Positions 8,745-16,716 are shown, numbered from the stretch's first letter. The stretch: 35,639 bases of DNA from an uncultured Ruminococcus sp. (GCA_902782445.1 CACZNC010000028.1:1-35639); one strand, 5' to 3'. Notes: a model not told the origin generated them from the letters alone. Numbers and translations: made by a program.

Positions 8745-9943
8745 GCGTTTTCTCCTTTCCTGCCCTTTCCGACGGCGTTGACGATCAGGCCGACGAGCAG
8801 AATCAAAACGGGGACCAGATACGGGATCAGCCCCTCCGGGAGGTCGAGATCAAAGGAGGAATAGAGCATGTCCGCGAAGCCTTCTCCCAAGCCGTCCGAA
8901 GTTCCCGTCCCGCAGAGCGCCGCCCATCCGGCGAATCCCGCGGCCGCGCCTGTCAAGAATCCCTTGAACCGGCCCGGGAGCAGCAGTTTTCCTCCGTCCC
9001 CGGTCTTCCGGGAGGAGAAGGACGCGGAGAGGTTGACGAGGAAGCCCTTGTTCAAAGAGAGCGCTTCGAGGGACATCATCGCTCCCATCGCGCCGACCAT
9101 GAATCCCTCTTCCCCGGCAAATCCGGCAGTGAACTGATAGGCGATCGCCGCGAGAGAGAAACCGATCATCGCCGCGCCGAGATTGAATCCGGGCTGGACG
9201 AAGATATTTTTGATCCCCCGGACGAGCTTTCCGATCCCGCCGTAGAGCACCGTGCAGAACCCCGCGCCGACCACGCCCTTCCCGAGCGCTCCGCCGACGG
9301 TCTGCATGACGGTATCTCCGCCCCCGCCGAACGCGTAGGTCAAGAGGCCCAGGTTTTCGACGAGATCCCCCTTATTCCCCAGACTGCGCTGACGGTCCAG
9401 CCAGATCCAGAGCGCGGAGATCGCCGCCGTAAAGAGCAGGGCACGTGCGTGGGCGAAGATCTTGAACACGCCGCCGAGAAGCGATCCGAGCCCGCCGAAG
9501 AGGGCCCCGATCACTCCGGCCGTCCAGCCCTGGGGTCCGAATGCGGGAAGGGAGGGTTCGCCTTGATCCGGAAAAGCTGAGGGAGCGGCAAGATCGACGA
9601 CAAGCTCGCCCCCGCCGTCCGGGAAGAAATGCTCCTCTTCCGTCTCGGGCATCCGGATGTCTCCGAGCGGGACAAAGGGGGCCGCGGTCCCGGTTTCCGG
9701 AGGATACGCGCCGTTTTCTGCCGGAACCGCGCCGCTCTCCGAGGGGATGCCGTCTCCGCTTTGAATGACCGTTTCCGAATCGTCCCATACCGGCCCCGCG
9801 GATCGGGTCTGCGGGGTTTTGGCGTTTCGCACCGGAGGATCCTCTTCCGCCCGGGGCATGTCGGGAACCTTTTCCCCGCATTTATAGCAAAAGCGGTCGT
9901 CGTCATTGAGTTCCGCCCCGCAGTACATACAGTATTTTGCCAT
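8741..9943 (-). CDS. Zinc-ribbon multi-TM protein, first gene of the envelope operon
   Basis: A 400-residue protein. The N-terminus is a cytoplasmic C4 zinc ribbon (C5-x2-C8 ... C19-x2-C22, spelled CMYCGAEL and FCYKCGEK). A Pro/Glu-rich disordered linker of about 110 residues follows. From about residue 138 there are glycine-rich membrane helices (GVIGALFGGLGSLLGGVF, ALLFTAAISALWIWL, NLGAAMIGFSLAAIAY, FMVGAMGAMMSL, GFLTGAAAGFAGWAAL, LIPYLVPVLILLVGLIV), giving roughly six passes. Such zinc-ribbon membrane proteins are common in Clostridia, mostly without known function. ATG 9943 follows GGAGGAG. The stop overlaps the start of the giant gene, so the two are translationally coupled and probably made in fixed ratio. 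The promoter at 10012-10040 drives this gene and the three after it. Confidence 0.85.
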   Translation of the reverse strand: MAKYCMYCGAELNDDDRFCYKCGEKVPDMPRAEEDPPVRNAKTPQTRSAGPVWDDSETVIQSGDGIPSESGAVPAENGAYPPETGTAAPFVPLGDIRMPETEEEHFFPDGGGELVVDLAAPSAFPDQGEPSLPAFGPQGWTAGVIGALFGGLGSLLGGVFKIFAHARALLFTAAISALWIWLDRQRSLGNKGDLVENLGLLTYAFGGGGDTVMQTVGGALGKGVVGAGFCTVLYGGIGKLVRGIKNIFVQPGFNLGAAMIGFSLAAIAYQFTAGFAGEEGFMVGAMGAMMSLEALSLNKGFLVNLSASFSSRKTGDGGKLLLPGRFKGFLTGAAAGFAGWAALCGTGTSDGLGEGFADMLYSSFDLDLPEGLIPYLVPVLILLVGLIVNAVGKGRKGENA

Positions 9944-10011
9944 GTCTCCTCCCCCGCCGCGATCCCGATGCGGACCGGTACGGTTTCAGCGAAATACATC
10001 TTATTTTTTCC

Positions 10012-10040
10012 ATTATACCATACGTCATGAGGTTGTGCAA
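10012..10040 (-). promoter_or_regulatory. Promoter of the four-gene envelope operon
   Basis: On the minus strand, TTGCAC (10040-10035), a 17-bp spacer and TATAAT (10017-10012), about 70 bases upstream of ATG 9943. Confidence 0.78.
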
Positions 10041-10084
10041 GAGCCGCGGCGAAAAACTCACAGAAAACAGGCTCGTTCACAATC

Positions 10085-10111
10085 CAAAAAAGCCCGGCGG
10101 AAACCGAGCTC
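10085..10111 (-). terminator. Rho-independent terminator of the SLH protein gene
   Basis: On the minus strand, a 7-bp stem AGCTCGG / CCGGGCT (one G-U pair) with a 6-base loop, directly followed by six T residues (10091-10086). It lies about 16 bases past the stop at 10127. Confidence 0.8.
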
Positions 10112-10126
10112 TTCTGTTTTGCGTTC

Positions 10127-11584
10127 TCAGTCGAGGAAATAGACCTCCATGTCCTTGACGAAGCCCTCGACGCTCATGAGGGGCGCGTTCGGGTCGTCCG
10201 CCGGCATCCAGATATCGAGCTGCCACGGAGCGAGCCCGGAGCCCGTATCCTCCGACACGCGGTAGCCGAAGTCATAACGGTCGTTTTTGACGTACATGCG
10301 GGTCCCGATGGGGATATAGTTCAGGTTGGTCGCCACGGTCTGCGTGCTGACGTAATTGCCCGAATAGGTGTAGTTGTAAATATTATAGTATGTAGCTGAG
10401 CAGATCCGCTTCCAGGAATAGGAATAGGTCGTACCGTCCTTGCCGACGATGGTCCCGCCGACGCCGATCTCGTACACCTGGGGCACCATGGCCGTGAGGA
10501 CCTCTTCCCATTCGAGGGTCCGGTCGATCTCCGCGCCGTTCTTGTAGGTGACGGTGTAGTGCATGATGCTCTCGCCGTCCGCGCCTTCCTCCAGTATGTT
10601 GACGTCGCCGCGGGGAATGGTGTCGATCCCGATCTCCTCCGTGGTCCGCGCCTCGATCCGGTGTACATCCTCGGAGCGGTAGGCGTACTTGTCCACCGAT
10701 ACGGTCATATCCTCCGCCAGCCAGTCATCCCAGAGATCCACGGAGGGGACCTCGCCTTCCGCAAGCTCGATGCCGTTTTCCAACAGAATCAGGCCGAGGG
10801 TCGTCCCTTCGGTGTAAACGGTCAGATCGTCCCGGTCGTAGAAGTCCACGGTGATCCAGTATTTCGGATTCGCGGGTTCCTCTTCCGCTGTATCGTAGCC
10901 TTCGTAGTCCTCATAGACCTCGTAGTCCCATGAAGCCGCATCCGGGGAGTCCATGGTGAAGTACAGCCGGGCGGAGGGGTCCGTCATGCGGGTGAGGATG
11001 GCGGCGACTTCGCTCCGCTTGATCGGGTTGTCGGGATAGCAGGAGTGCGCCTTGTCGCTTCCCTGCACGATCCCGGCCCGGTAGAGCGCGTAGATCGCCC
11101 ATGCGTTCGGGTACCACAGGGAGACGTCCGGGATCGAGTTGTCCGGGACGGAGTTGATCCGGCCCAGCGCGTCCGTCGGAACGGCGTTCGCGAAGATCGC
11201 AAGGAACGCGCCGCGGGAGGCATAGCCGGTCCAGTTGTAATTGTCGTCGATGATCCCGACCGTCCAGGCGTAGTCGACGTAGTTCTGATACCAGGGCGAG
11301 CCGTTCGAAAGGGTGATCTCCCCCGTCCACCAGAGCTGATTCAGGCAGGAGGCCAGCTTCACGGCTTCCGCGTAGGTGAGGTAGTCGTCGGGGCAGAAGG
11401 TCGTTTTCGTCTTTCCGTTCACCAGCCCCGCATTCACCGCGTTCATAACGTCCCGATAATACCAGGCGGATTCGGAGATGTCGGTAAACGGGTTGTAGTC
11501 ATACGCCGCGGCCGGGGATGCCGACAGAGCGATCAGTACAGTCAGCAGCGGCAAAAGCAGCAGGTTTTTTAGTCGGTTTTTCAA
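10127..11584 (-). CDS. S-layer-homology protein with G5 and 3D-like domains
   Basis: A 485-residue secreted surface protein. The start is TTG 11584, chosen because GAGGAGG lies 6 bases before it and a signal peptide begins there (MKNRLKNLLLLPLL..., cleavage near SPAAA); no ATG is placed correctly. Residues about 25-205 hold SLH repeats (FTDISESAWYYRDVMNAVNAGLVNG, then IPDVSLWYPNAWAIYALYRAGIVQGS; CYPDNPIKRSEVAAILTRM), which bind secondary cell-wall polymer. About 295-378 is a G5 domain (HRIEARTTEEIGID, GADGESIMHYTVTYKNGAEI). About 425-485 matches a 3D domain as in Rpf2/MltA-like cell-wall enzymes (IPIGTRMYVKND, YRVSEDTGSG, QLDIWMP, with the three aspartates). The likely role is wall-bound peptidoglycan remodelling or stationary-phase protection. 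Monocistronic, divergent from the deacetylase operon. Confidence 0.9.
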   Translation of the reverse strand: MKNRLKNLLLLPLLTVLIALSASPAAAYDYNPFTDISESAWYYRDVMNAVNAGLVNGKTKTTFCPDDYLTYAEAVKLASCLNQLWWTGEITLSNGSPWYQNYVDYAWTVGIIDDNYNWTGYASRGAFLAIFANAVPTDALGRINSVPDNSIPDVSLWYPNAWAIYALYRAGIVQGSDKAHSCYPDNPIKRSEVAAILTRMTDPSARLYFTMDSPDAASWDYEVYEDYEGYDTAEEEPANPKYWITVDFYDRDDLTVYTEGTTLGLILLENGIELAEGEVPSVDLWDDWLAEDMTVSVDKYAYRSEDVHRIEARTTEEIGIDTIPRGDVNILEEGADGESIMHYTVTYKNGAEIDRTLEWEEVLTAMVPQVYEIGVGGTIVGKDGTTYSYSWKRICSATYYNIYNYTYSGNYVSTQTVATNLNYIPIGTRMYVKNDRYDFGYRVSEDTGSGLAPWQLDIWMPADDPNAPLMSVEGFVKDMEVYFLD

Positions 11585-11686
11585 AGGTTTCCTCCTCAAA
11601 AAGCGGTTCTGCGGGTCCGGGATCGGAATCCGCGGGGAGTTCCGAAGCGTTTGTTTTCGGCGTGTAGGCCCGGACCGGGTTCTTTT

Positions 11687-11716
11687 ATCATAGCACAGAG
11701 ACGGGGAGCTTGTCAA
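11687..11716 (-). promoter_or_regulatory. Promoter of the SLH protein gene
   Basis: On the minus strand, TTGACA (11716-11711), an 18-bp spacer and TATGAT (11692-11687). A palindrome CCCGGTCCGGG lies at 11680-11670, at about +1 to +15 of the transcript, and could be an operator or leader hairpin. Confidence 0.75.
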
Positions 11717-11767
11717 GGGCGAAAAAATGAAGGTTTTCCGTCTTCTTCTGCCAAATCCGGGAAACTC

Positions 11768-11796
11768 TTGCCTTTCCGGGGATAATGTGGTATACT
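11768..11796 (+). promoter_or_regulatory. Promoter of the deacetylase/SGNH operon
   Basis: TTGCCT (11768-11773), a 17-bp spacer and TATACT (11791-11796), divergent from the SLH gene promoter with about 50 bases between the two -35 boxes. An open reading frame beginning at 11727 would start upstream of this promoter, which supports the internal ATG 11832. Confidence 0.75.
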
Positions 11797-11831
11797 GGAC
11801 GCGGAAACCGAAAGAAAACGGGAGGTCCCCC

Positions 11832-12539
11832 ATGTTTCAGGGCAAAATGAAAGCCGTCACGTTCAGCTACGACGACGGCGTGACGCAGGATCAGAGACTC
11901 ATCCGGCTGTTCGATAAGTACGGCCTCAAATGCACCTTCAACCTCAATTCCGGTCTGCTCGGGAAACCCGGTTCCCTGATCCGGGAAGACGTGACCGTGG
12001 CCCATGTGAAGCCCCGCCCCTGCGAAGTCCGCGGAATCTACGAAGGCCACGAGATCGCGGTCCACACGCTCACCCACCCCGCTCTCTCCGCCCTTTCCGA
12101 CGAGGATGTCGTCCGGGAAGTGGAAGAGGACAGACTCGCGCTCTCGGAACTGGCGGGATACGAGGTCGTCGGCATGGCTTATCCGGGCGGGACCCATGTG
12201 ATGAACGAACACGTGGCCGATCTCATCCGCACCCGGACGGGAGTGAAATACGCGCGGACGACCACCTCGACCCACAGTTTTGATCTGCAGAAGGATCTGT
12301 TGATCTTCAATCCGACGGTGTACCACCATATCGAATGGGACGCGCTGTTCCGGCTCGGGGAGGAATTTATCGAACTGAAGCCGGACCGTCCGCAGATCTA
12401 CTATATCTGGGGCCACGCCTACGAATTCGATATCCACGGCGACTGGGAGCGGTTCGAGGAATTCTGCCGCCTGATCTCCGGGCACAGCGACATTTTCTAC
12501 GGCACCAACCGTCAAGTGCTTCTGCCGGACAATGAATGA
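11832..12539 (+). CDS. Polysaccharide deacetylase family protein (NodB-homology, CE4-like)
   Basis: A 235-residue NodB-fold protein. Motif 1 is FSYDDGVTQD, where the DD pair supplies the catalytic base and a metal ligand. Motif 2 is HTLTHP, the H-x3-H metal pair. Motif 3 is degenerate (MAYPGGTH in place of RxPY), and the C-terminal motif contains WGHAYEFD with a histidine suited to be the general acid. Known CE4 enzymes remove N- or O-acetyl groups from glycans or peptidoglycan. There is no signal peptide, so this one should act in the cytoplasm, on short oligosaccharides rather than intact wall. ATG 11832 follows GGGAGGT. It is first in an operon with an SGNH hydrolase gene 44 bases downstream, suggesting stepwise deacylation of one substrate; that is inference. 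Confidence 0.88.
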   Translation: MFQGKMKAVTFSYDDGVTQDQRLIRLFDKYGLKCTFNLNSGLLGKPGSLIREDVTVAHVKPRPCEVRGIYEGHEIAVHTLTHPALSALSDEDVVREVEEDRLALSELAGYEVVGMAYPGGTHVMNEHVADLIRTRTGVKYARTTTSTHSFDLQKDLLIFNPTVYHHIEWDALFRLGEEFIELKPDRPQIYYIWGHAYEFDIHGDWERFEEFCRLISGHSDIFYGTNRQVLLPDNE

Positions 12540-12583
12540 GTCGGCACGAGCATTCGCGAAACGATAACAACAGGGAGGAAAAC

Positions 12584-13153
12584 ATGGATAAAGCAGAGAA
12601 AACCCTCAGACTCCTCTTCATCGGAAACAGCCACACCTTTTTCAACGACATGCCGCTCATGGTTCAGAGACGGGCGCGGGAAGCGGGATTCGACTGCTCG
12701 GCCGTCATGATCGCGCACGGGGGATGGTACCTCGCCCAGCACGCCGAAGAGCCGGACGTCCGGTTCAACATCCTCCACGGAGGCTATGACTACATCGTTC
12801 TGCAAGAGCACGCCCATCCCTTCGGACCGGAGGAGAAATACTTTTCGGGTATCGCGAAGCTCGGGGAGTTCATCCGGAAGACCGACAGCGTCCCCGTGAT
12901 CTACGAGACATGGGCTCAGGAAAAAGAACCCGGGATACAATCCCACATGAACGAAGTCCACAGGCAGGCGGCGGAGAAGATCGGCGCGCTTGTTGCCCCG
13001 GTCGGAGAGAAGTGGTGGGAGTACAAAAACAGCCGCCAGGATCTCGAACTTTACTGGTCGGACGGCGCCCACGCATCCCCGGCCGGATCCGATTTCGCGG
13101 CGGAGCAGATCTGGCAGACGATCCGGGATGATCTCGCGCGGAAAGGATCCTAA
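12584..13153 (+). CDS. SGNH-fold hydrolase/esterase
   Basis: A 189-residue SGNH (GDSL-like) hydrolase. Block I is LLFIGNSHTFFNDMP with the nucleophile serine in GNSH. A block resembling II/III is IVLQEHAHPFG. Block V is WSDGAHASPAG, supplying the catalytic Asp and His. Known relatives are acyl- or acetyl-esterases acting on carbohydrates. No signal peptide is present, so the protein is probably cytoplasmic. ATG 12584 is chosen because GGGAGGAA lies 4-11 bases before it; an upstream in-frame start at 12536 has no such site. It sits between the deacetylase gene and a tiny membrane-peptide gene (15-base gap), all from one promoter. Confidence 0.87.
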   Translation: MDKAEKTLRLLFIGNSHTFFNDMPLMVQRRAREAGFDCSAVMIAHGGWYLAQHAEEPDVRFNILHGGYDYIVLQEHAHPFGPEEKYFSGIAKLGEFIRKTDSVPVIYETWAQEKEPGIQSHMNEVHRQAAEKIGALVAPVGEKWWEYKNSRQDLELYWSDGAHASPAGSDFAAEQIWQTIRDDLARKGS

Positions 13154-13168
13154 ACGGAGGAATGCACG

Positions 13169-13381
13169 ATGAAAAAAGTCATATCGGTCCTTCTGGCCGC
13201 AGCCTTTGCCGTTCTCCTTGCCCTCCCGGCCTACGCGGACGCGGCGCTTCCCCCCGAATTGGAAATCGGATACGGGGGCGGAAGTTCGGTCCCGGTGGTC
13301 GTGATCGTGCTCGCCACGGCTGTCGTGCTTCTGGCGGCGGGTCTGATCGTATGGGTGATCCTCAGAAAGAAGAAGAAATAA
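13169..13381 (+). CDS. Small secreted/membrane peptide, 70 residues
   Basis: Residues 1-23 are a signal peptide (MKKVISVLLAAAFAVLLALPAYA). A short Gly/Pro-rich segment (PPELEIGYGGGSSVP) follows, then one membrane helix at about 43-65 (VVVIVLATAVVLLAAGLIVWVIL), ending in the basic tail RKKKK. This layout (signal peptide, short exposed part, TM anchor, positive tail) matches sortase-independent small type-I membrane proteins. GGAGG lies 9 bases before ATG 13169. The function is unknown, and its operon partners are two deacylating hydrolases. A hairpin at 13406-13470 ends the operon. Confidence 0.75.
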   Translation: MKKVISVLLAAAFAVLLALPAYADAALPPELEIGYGGGSSVPVVVIVLATAVVLLAAGLIVWVILRKKKK

Positions 13382-13405
13382 GCCTGGCAGAAAACAGCAA
13401 ATAAA

Positions 13406-13470
13406 CAGAAATCCCCCTTCCCCGGCCGAATGCGGAATGAACTTCCGGCTGGAAAAGGGGCTTTCTGCTG
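13406..13470. terminator. Probable bidirectional terminator between converging genes
   Basis: An imperfect long stem pairs CAGAAA...CCCCTT...CC (from 13406) with GG...AAGGGG...TTTCTG (to 13467). It separates the plus-strand small peptide gene (stop 13381) from the minus-strand solute-binding protein gene (stop 13482). T tracts are short on both sides, so strength is uncertain. Confidence 0.55.
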
Positions 13471-13481
13471 TTTCGGTTACC

Positions 13482-14951
13482 TCAGTTCGAAATGGCGTCC
13501 ATCGTCTTCTGCATGGACTTCGCCATGATCTTTTCTATTCTCGTCATGGCCGACACGAACGTCCCGGCTTCACCGGTAAGTCCGGCGGTGATCGTTCCTT
13601 CTATGCCTCCCCAGTTATAGATATGGCCGATCTCGAACCGCGCGTCGGAGGCGTACAGCATACGGAGGATGGAGATTGCTTCCGCGTCGCGGACGTATTT
13701 GTAGTTCACAAGCTCTTCGAAATAGCACTCGCGAACCAGTTTGTGCGATTCTGCGCAGAGATTCTCGAGCACCACGCCTGCGCGTTCCGTATCCGCAACC
13801 GTGATCGGGATCATCATCGGCTGGATCTGGTTGGTGATGAACGAAATGTACTTCTCCTGCTCCGCGTCGTACTTCGGGAAGGGCAGGACATAGTAATCGA
13901 ACTCCGTATCGCGCATGACGCTGAGTCCGCCGACGGTAAAGGATGTGAAGAGCGTCAGATCGCTGCGGAACCGGCCGGCAAAATCCCCGTTGTGCTCCGC
14001 TAAGGTCTTGTCGCCGAGAACCTCGGAATACCGCGAAACCACATCGAAATACTTTTCGCTCACGCCGTCATAGACGATGCTGCCGTCCGCGCCGCGGCTG
14101 AACAGTTCTACATCGGCCGCGTGTGTGAAACCGAGCTCCGTCGCGGTTTTATAACCCGTAAAGCCGATACGGTCCTCCGCGTCGCCGAGCTGTCCGTTGC
14201 CGTTGAGGTCCTCTGCGCCTTCTTTGACCATCGAGAGGAACTTGTCGATCGTCCATTCCCCTTCCTGTACGAGCTCATAGGGATCGGTCATGCCGTGGTT
14301 CATGACGAAAGGCTTGTTGCAGATGATAATGCTCTGGAAGTCGAAGAGATAATAGTTGATATCTCCGAACGCCATATAGGTGCGGTCGTTGAGGCGGATG
14401 CTGTCCATCGCGTTCTGGTTCCACCAGGGAGCGGTAAAATCAAATCCCGAAATATCGTTCAGGTTCAGAACATACCCCTTCTGAAGGAAATTGGTGACGG
14501 CCGTCGTGCTGTGCTGCCAGAAAGCCTGGTAGTAATCGTCGCCCGCCGGGATCGAGGCGCTCATGGTGCTTGTGACGTCTGCGAGGCTGGTCTTGTCGAA
14601 CACGATGTTGATGCCGAGGCGGTCGTTGACGTTGAGGGTCCGCTGGTAGATCGCGTCGTTCACCGCTTCGCCGTTCAGCTCTTCCACGCAGATCGTCGAA
14701 GTGGCGGCGGAGGTCTCCTCGTACTGGAGCAGGGGGAAATCCGCTCCGCCGTAATCCGCGCCCGGAAGATTGACGTAGATATCCGGTTCCGTCTCTTCTT
14801 CGACAGGGGTTTCTGCGGACGGGGCCTGCACATCGGTATCTCCGACGTCGGCCGGGGCGTCCGTGTTTTCCGCGCTCTCCCCGCAGGCCGCGAGGATGAG
14901 CAGAAGGGCCAGAAGGAGGCTCAGAGCGCGAGCCGTGTTTCTCTGTTTCAT
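13482..14951 (-). CDS. ABC-type sugar-binding lipoprotein (family 1 solute-binding protein)
   Basis: A 489-residue extracellular solute-binding protein. The signal peptide ends in the lipobox LAAC, with lipidated Cys23, followed by an acidic Thr/Pro/Glu-rich linker. The fold signature includes LNDRTYMAFGDINYYLFDFQSIIICNKPF and WTIDKFLSMVKEGAEDLNG. The segment DLNGNGQLGDAEDR resembles a calcium-binding EF-hand loop, common in clostridial family-1 sugar-binding proteins. Known relatives deliver oligosaccharides to ABC permeases. No permease or ATPase gene is nearby, so this is an orphan or works with a permease elsewhere. ATG 14951 follows AGGAG. Monocistronic, with its own promoter at 14987-15015. 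Confidence 0.9.
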   Translation of the reverse strand: MKQRNTARALSLLLALLLILAACGESAENTDAPADVGDTDVQAPSAETPVEEETEPDIYVNLPGADYGGADFPLLQYEETSAATSTICVEELNGEAVNDAIYQRTLNVNDRLGINIVFDKTSLADVTSTMSASIPAGDDYYQAFWQHSTTAVTNFLQKGYVLNLNDISGFDFTAPWWNQNAMDSIRLNDRTYMAFGDINYYLFDFQSIIICNKPFVMNHGMTDPYELVQEGEWTIDKFLSMVKEGAEDLNGNGQLGDAEDRIGFTGYKTATELGFTHAADVELFSRGADGSIVYDGVSEKYFDVVSRYSEVLGDKTLAEHNGDFAGRFRSDLTLFTSFTVGGLSVMRDTEFDYYVLPFPKYDAEQEKYISFITNQIQPMMIPITVADTERAGVVLENLCAESHKLVRECYFEELVNYKYVRDAEAISILRMLYASDARFEIGHIYNWGGIEGTITAGLTGEAGTFVSAMTRIEKIMAKSMQKTMDAISN

Positions 14952-14986
14952 GATCTTCTCCTGTTCAATTGAAAATTACCGGCCTT

Positions 14987-15015
14987 ATTATACCACCGCA
15001 CCCGCAATTTGGCAA
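14987..15015 (-). promoter_or_regulatory. Promoter of the solute-binding protein gene
   Basis: On the minus strand, TTGCCA (15015-15010), a 17-bp spacer and TATAAT (14992-14987), leaving a leader of about 30 bases before ATG 14951. Confidence 0.78.
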
Positions 15016-15095
15016 TCCCCCCCGGGAGAAAAAAGTTTCAAGCACGATAACGGCGGGAGAGCGCGGCGTCGGATCTTCTTTTCCCCTCCCTGCTC

Positions 15096-15124
15096 TTGAC
15101 AGACTCCCCGTTTTTTGGTATGAT
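15096..15124 (+). promoter_or_regulatory. Promoter of the DUF4230 operon
   Basis: TTGACA (15096-15101), a 17-bp spacer and TATGAT (15119-15124). This excludes starts before about 15130 for the following gene. Confidence 0.8.
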
Positions 15125-15203
15125 ATTGTCGAAAAGAGTCGGCCGGTACGGCTCGGACGGAGAGATTCCGTCCCGGATCAACATGCTCGGGAGGGCTGGA
15201 CAT

Positions 15204-15890
15204 TTGGACCTGAACAACAGACGTTCCGTCATTCTGCTCGCCGCGATCGTAATGGTGACAATCGGCATCGTCGCGGTCGTGATCTGGGGTTCCGTCCTCA
15301 GCCGACAGGACCCGGATACGCCCCAGGGGACGGTGATCGCGCAGAAAAAAGACGACTCCGGGAAGGGGAAAAAGATCCTCGACACGGAGCGGGAGATCCT
15401 CGTCAAAAACATGGAGGAAGGGATCCGCGACATGGGCCTCCTCGTCACAGAAGAGTATTATTTCACCGACACCGTCACGCAGTCGAAGGTCAAGACGCTG
15501 TTCAGTATCCCCCTCGGCTTTACCGAAACGGCCTACATCGCCACCTACGACGGAGTCGTAACCGCCGGGATCGACTTCGAGGGGATCGGAATCGAGCTCG
15601 ATCTGGAAGGAAGGGCCGTCACCGTCCGAATGCCGGAGGCAGGGATCCAGAACGTGGACATCGACCCGAACAGCTTCGTGCTCTATTCGGAGAAAAACGG
15701 GCTCGGGAATCCGCTCTCGGTTTCGGATTTCAACGACGCCCTTGTGGAACTGGAGGACAAGGCCCGGACCCGCGCGCTCGAACGGGGACTTCTCGAAAAG
15801 GCGGAAGAAAACGCCCGGCGGGTCGTCGTCAATTTCATCGGCGGTTTTCTCGACCTGGCGCTCTACGATATTCTCTGGGAATCGGAATAA
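15204..15890 (+). CDS. DUF4230-family membrane-anchored protein
   Basis: A 228-residue protein. One N-terminal membrane helix lies at about residues 8-28 (VILLAAIVMVTIGIVAVVIWG), followed by an extracytoplasmic domain of the DUF4230 type (MGLLVTEEYYFTDTVTQSK, FTETAYIATYDGVVTAGIDF, DIDPNSFVLYSEKNGLGNPLSVSDFND). Members of this family are found in many Bacillota; their function is not established. The start is set at TTG 15204, with GGGAGGG 8 bases upstream. ATG 15183 is an in-frame alternative but has no ribosome site. The next gene begins 10 bases after the stop, using an AAGGAGG that overlaps this stop region, so the two are tightly coupled. Confidence 0.82.
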   Translation: MDLNNRRSVILLAAIVMVTIGIVAVVIWGSVLSRQDPDTPQGTVIAQKKDDSGKGKKILDTEREILVKNMEEGIRDMGLLVTEEYYFTDTVTQSKVKTLFSIPLGFTETAYIATYDGVVTAGIDFEGIGIELDLEGRAVTVRMPEAGIQNVDIDPNSFVLYSEKNGLGNPLSVSDFNDALVELEDKARTRALERGLLEKAEENARRVVVNFIGGFLDLALYDILWESE

Positions 15891-15900
15891 GGAGGTCTGA

Positions 15901-16716
15901 ATGGAAAAAAATCTCTCAAAAATCCTCGTCTCGCTTCTTCTGGTGCTGGTGTCCGCCGTCTCCTTCTTTCTCGTGTCCGGGCTCTGCGACGGCTCGACGG
16001 TCAACAATTCCCTCCTGACCTCCATCGAGGACAAGACCTCCACCGTCATGAAGCTAACCTCCGCCTCCGCCATCGCCTCCGCGGGCATTTCCGCGATCCC
16101 CGGCGACACCGCAACCCCGATCGCCGAAAAACTGGCGGATCTGACGGGGTATTTCCTGATCGTACTGAGCGTTCTCTATACGGAAAAAGCCCTGCTCACC
16201 CTTCTCGGACTGGCCTCCTTCAAGATCCTCATTCCAGCGGCCTGCGCGGTGGCGATCCTCGGGATCTGGTTCTGGGGCAAGGGAAAACTGCTCGCCTGGA
16301 AACTGGCTCTGTTCGCCCTTGCCATCGCCATTGCCATTCCAGGAAGCCTCCTCATTTCGGACGGCATATACGACACCTATTCCTCCCGGATCGACGCGAC
16401 CCTCGAATCCACCGACGAACTGAACGAACAGACCGCACCTCTGGCTGAAGCGGACAAGGACCTCTCGATCATATCGACCATTCTGAACCGGCTTTCCGAA
16501 ACGGCCACCAGTCTGTCGGGCAAGGCGGCGGATCTTTTGAACAAATACGTGGAGTCCGTGGCGATCCTGCTCGTGACGAGCTGCATCCTTCCCTGCCTCG
16601 GGCTCGTGTTCATCCTGTGGCTCATCAAGATGTTCTTCGGCTTCGACGTGCTCTCCCGCGTCAAGGGGACGAAAGTGTCGGATCGGCCGGGTCCCGTGCA
16701 GGAGAGGAAACCGTAA
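15901..16716 (+). CDS. Multi-pass membrane protein of unknown function
   Basis: A 271-residue protein. There is a signal-anchor-like first helix (about 5-27), then an exposed Ser/Thr/Ala-rich segment (SIEDKTSTVMKLTSASAIAS). A block of three hydrophobic helices lies at about 81-157, followed by a soluble helical segment (TLESTDELNEQTAPLAEADKD). A last membrane helix lies at about 217-243, before a short basic tail. I do not recognise the family; the helical Ser/Ala-rich ectodomain between membrane helices is its main feature. ATG 15901 follows a strong AAGGAGG. It is placed directly after the DUF4230 gene and 33 bases before a glycosidase gene, and the first two are likely partners in the membrane. 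Confidence 0.8.
   Translation: MEKNLSKILVSLLLVLVSAVSFFLVSGLCDGSTVNNSLLTSIEDKTSTVMKLTSASAIASAGISAIPGDTATPIAEKLADLTGYFLIVLSVLYTEKALLTLLGLASFKILIPAACAVAILGIWFWGKGKLLAWKLALFALAIAIAIPGSLLISDGIYDTYSSRIDATLESTDELNEQTAPLAEADKDLSIISTILNRLSETATSLSGKAADLLNKYVESVAILLVTSCILPCLGLVFILWLIKMFFGFDVLSRVKGTKVSDRPGPVQERKP

Noticed and set aside
13169..13381. Small peptide as a type I toxin
   Set aside because: It has a signal peptide with a cleavage site and co-transcribed enzymes, and I saw no antisense RNA promoter.
14988..16109. 373-codon open frame on the minus strand
   Set aside because: Antisense to the DUF4230 gene and crossing both divergent promoters.
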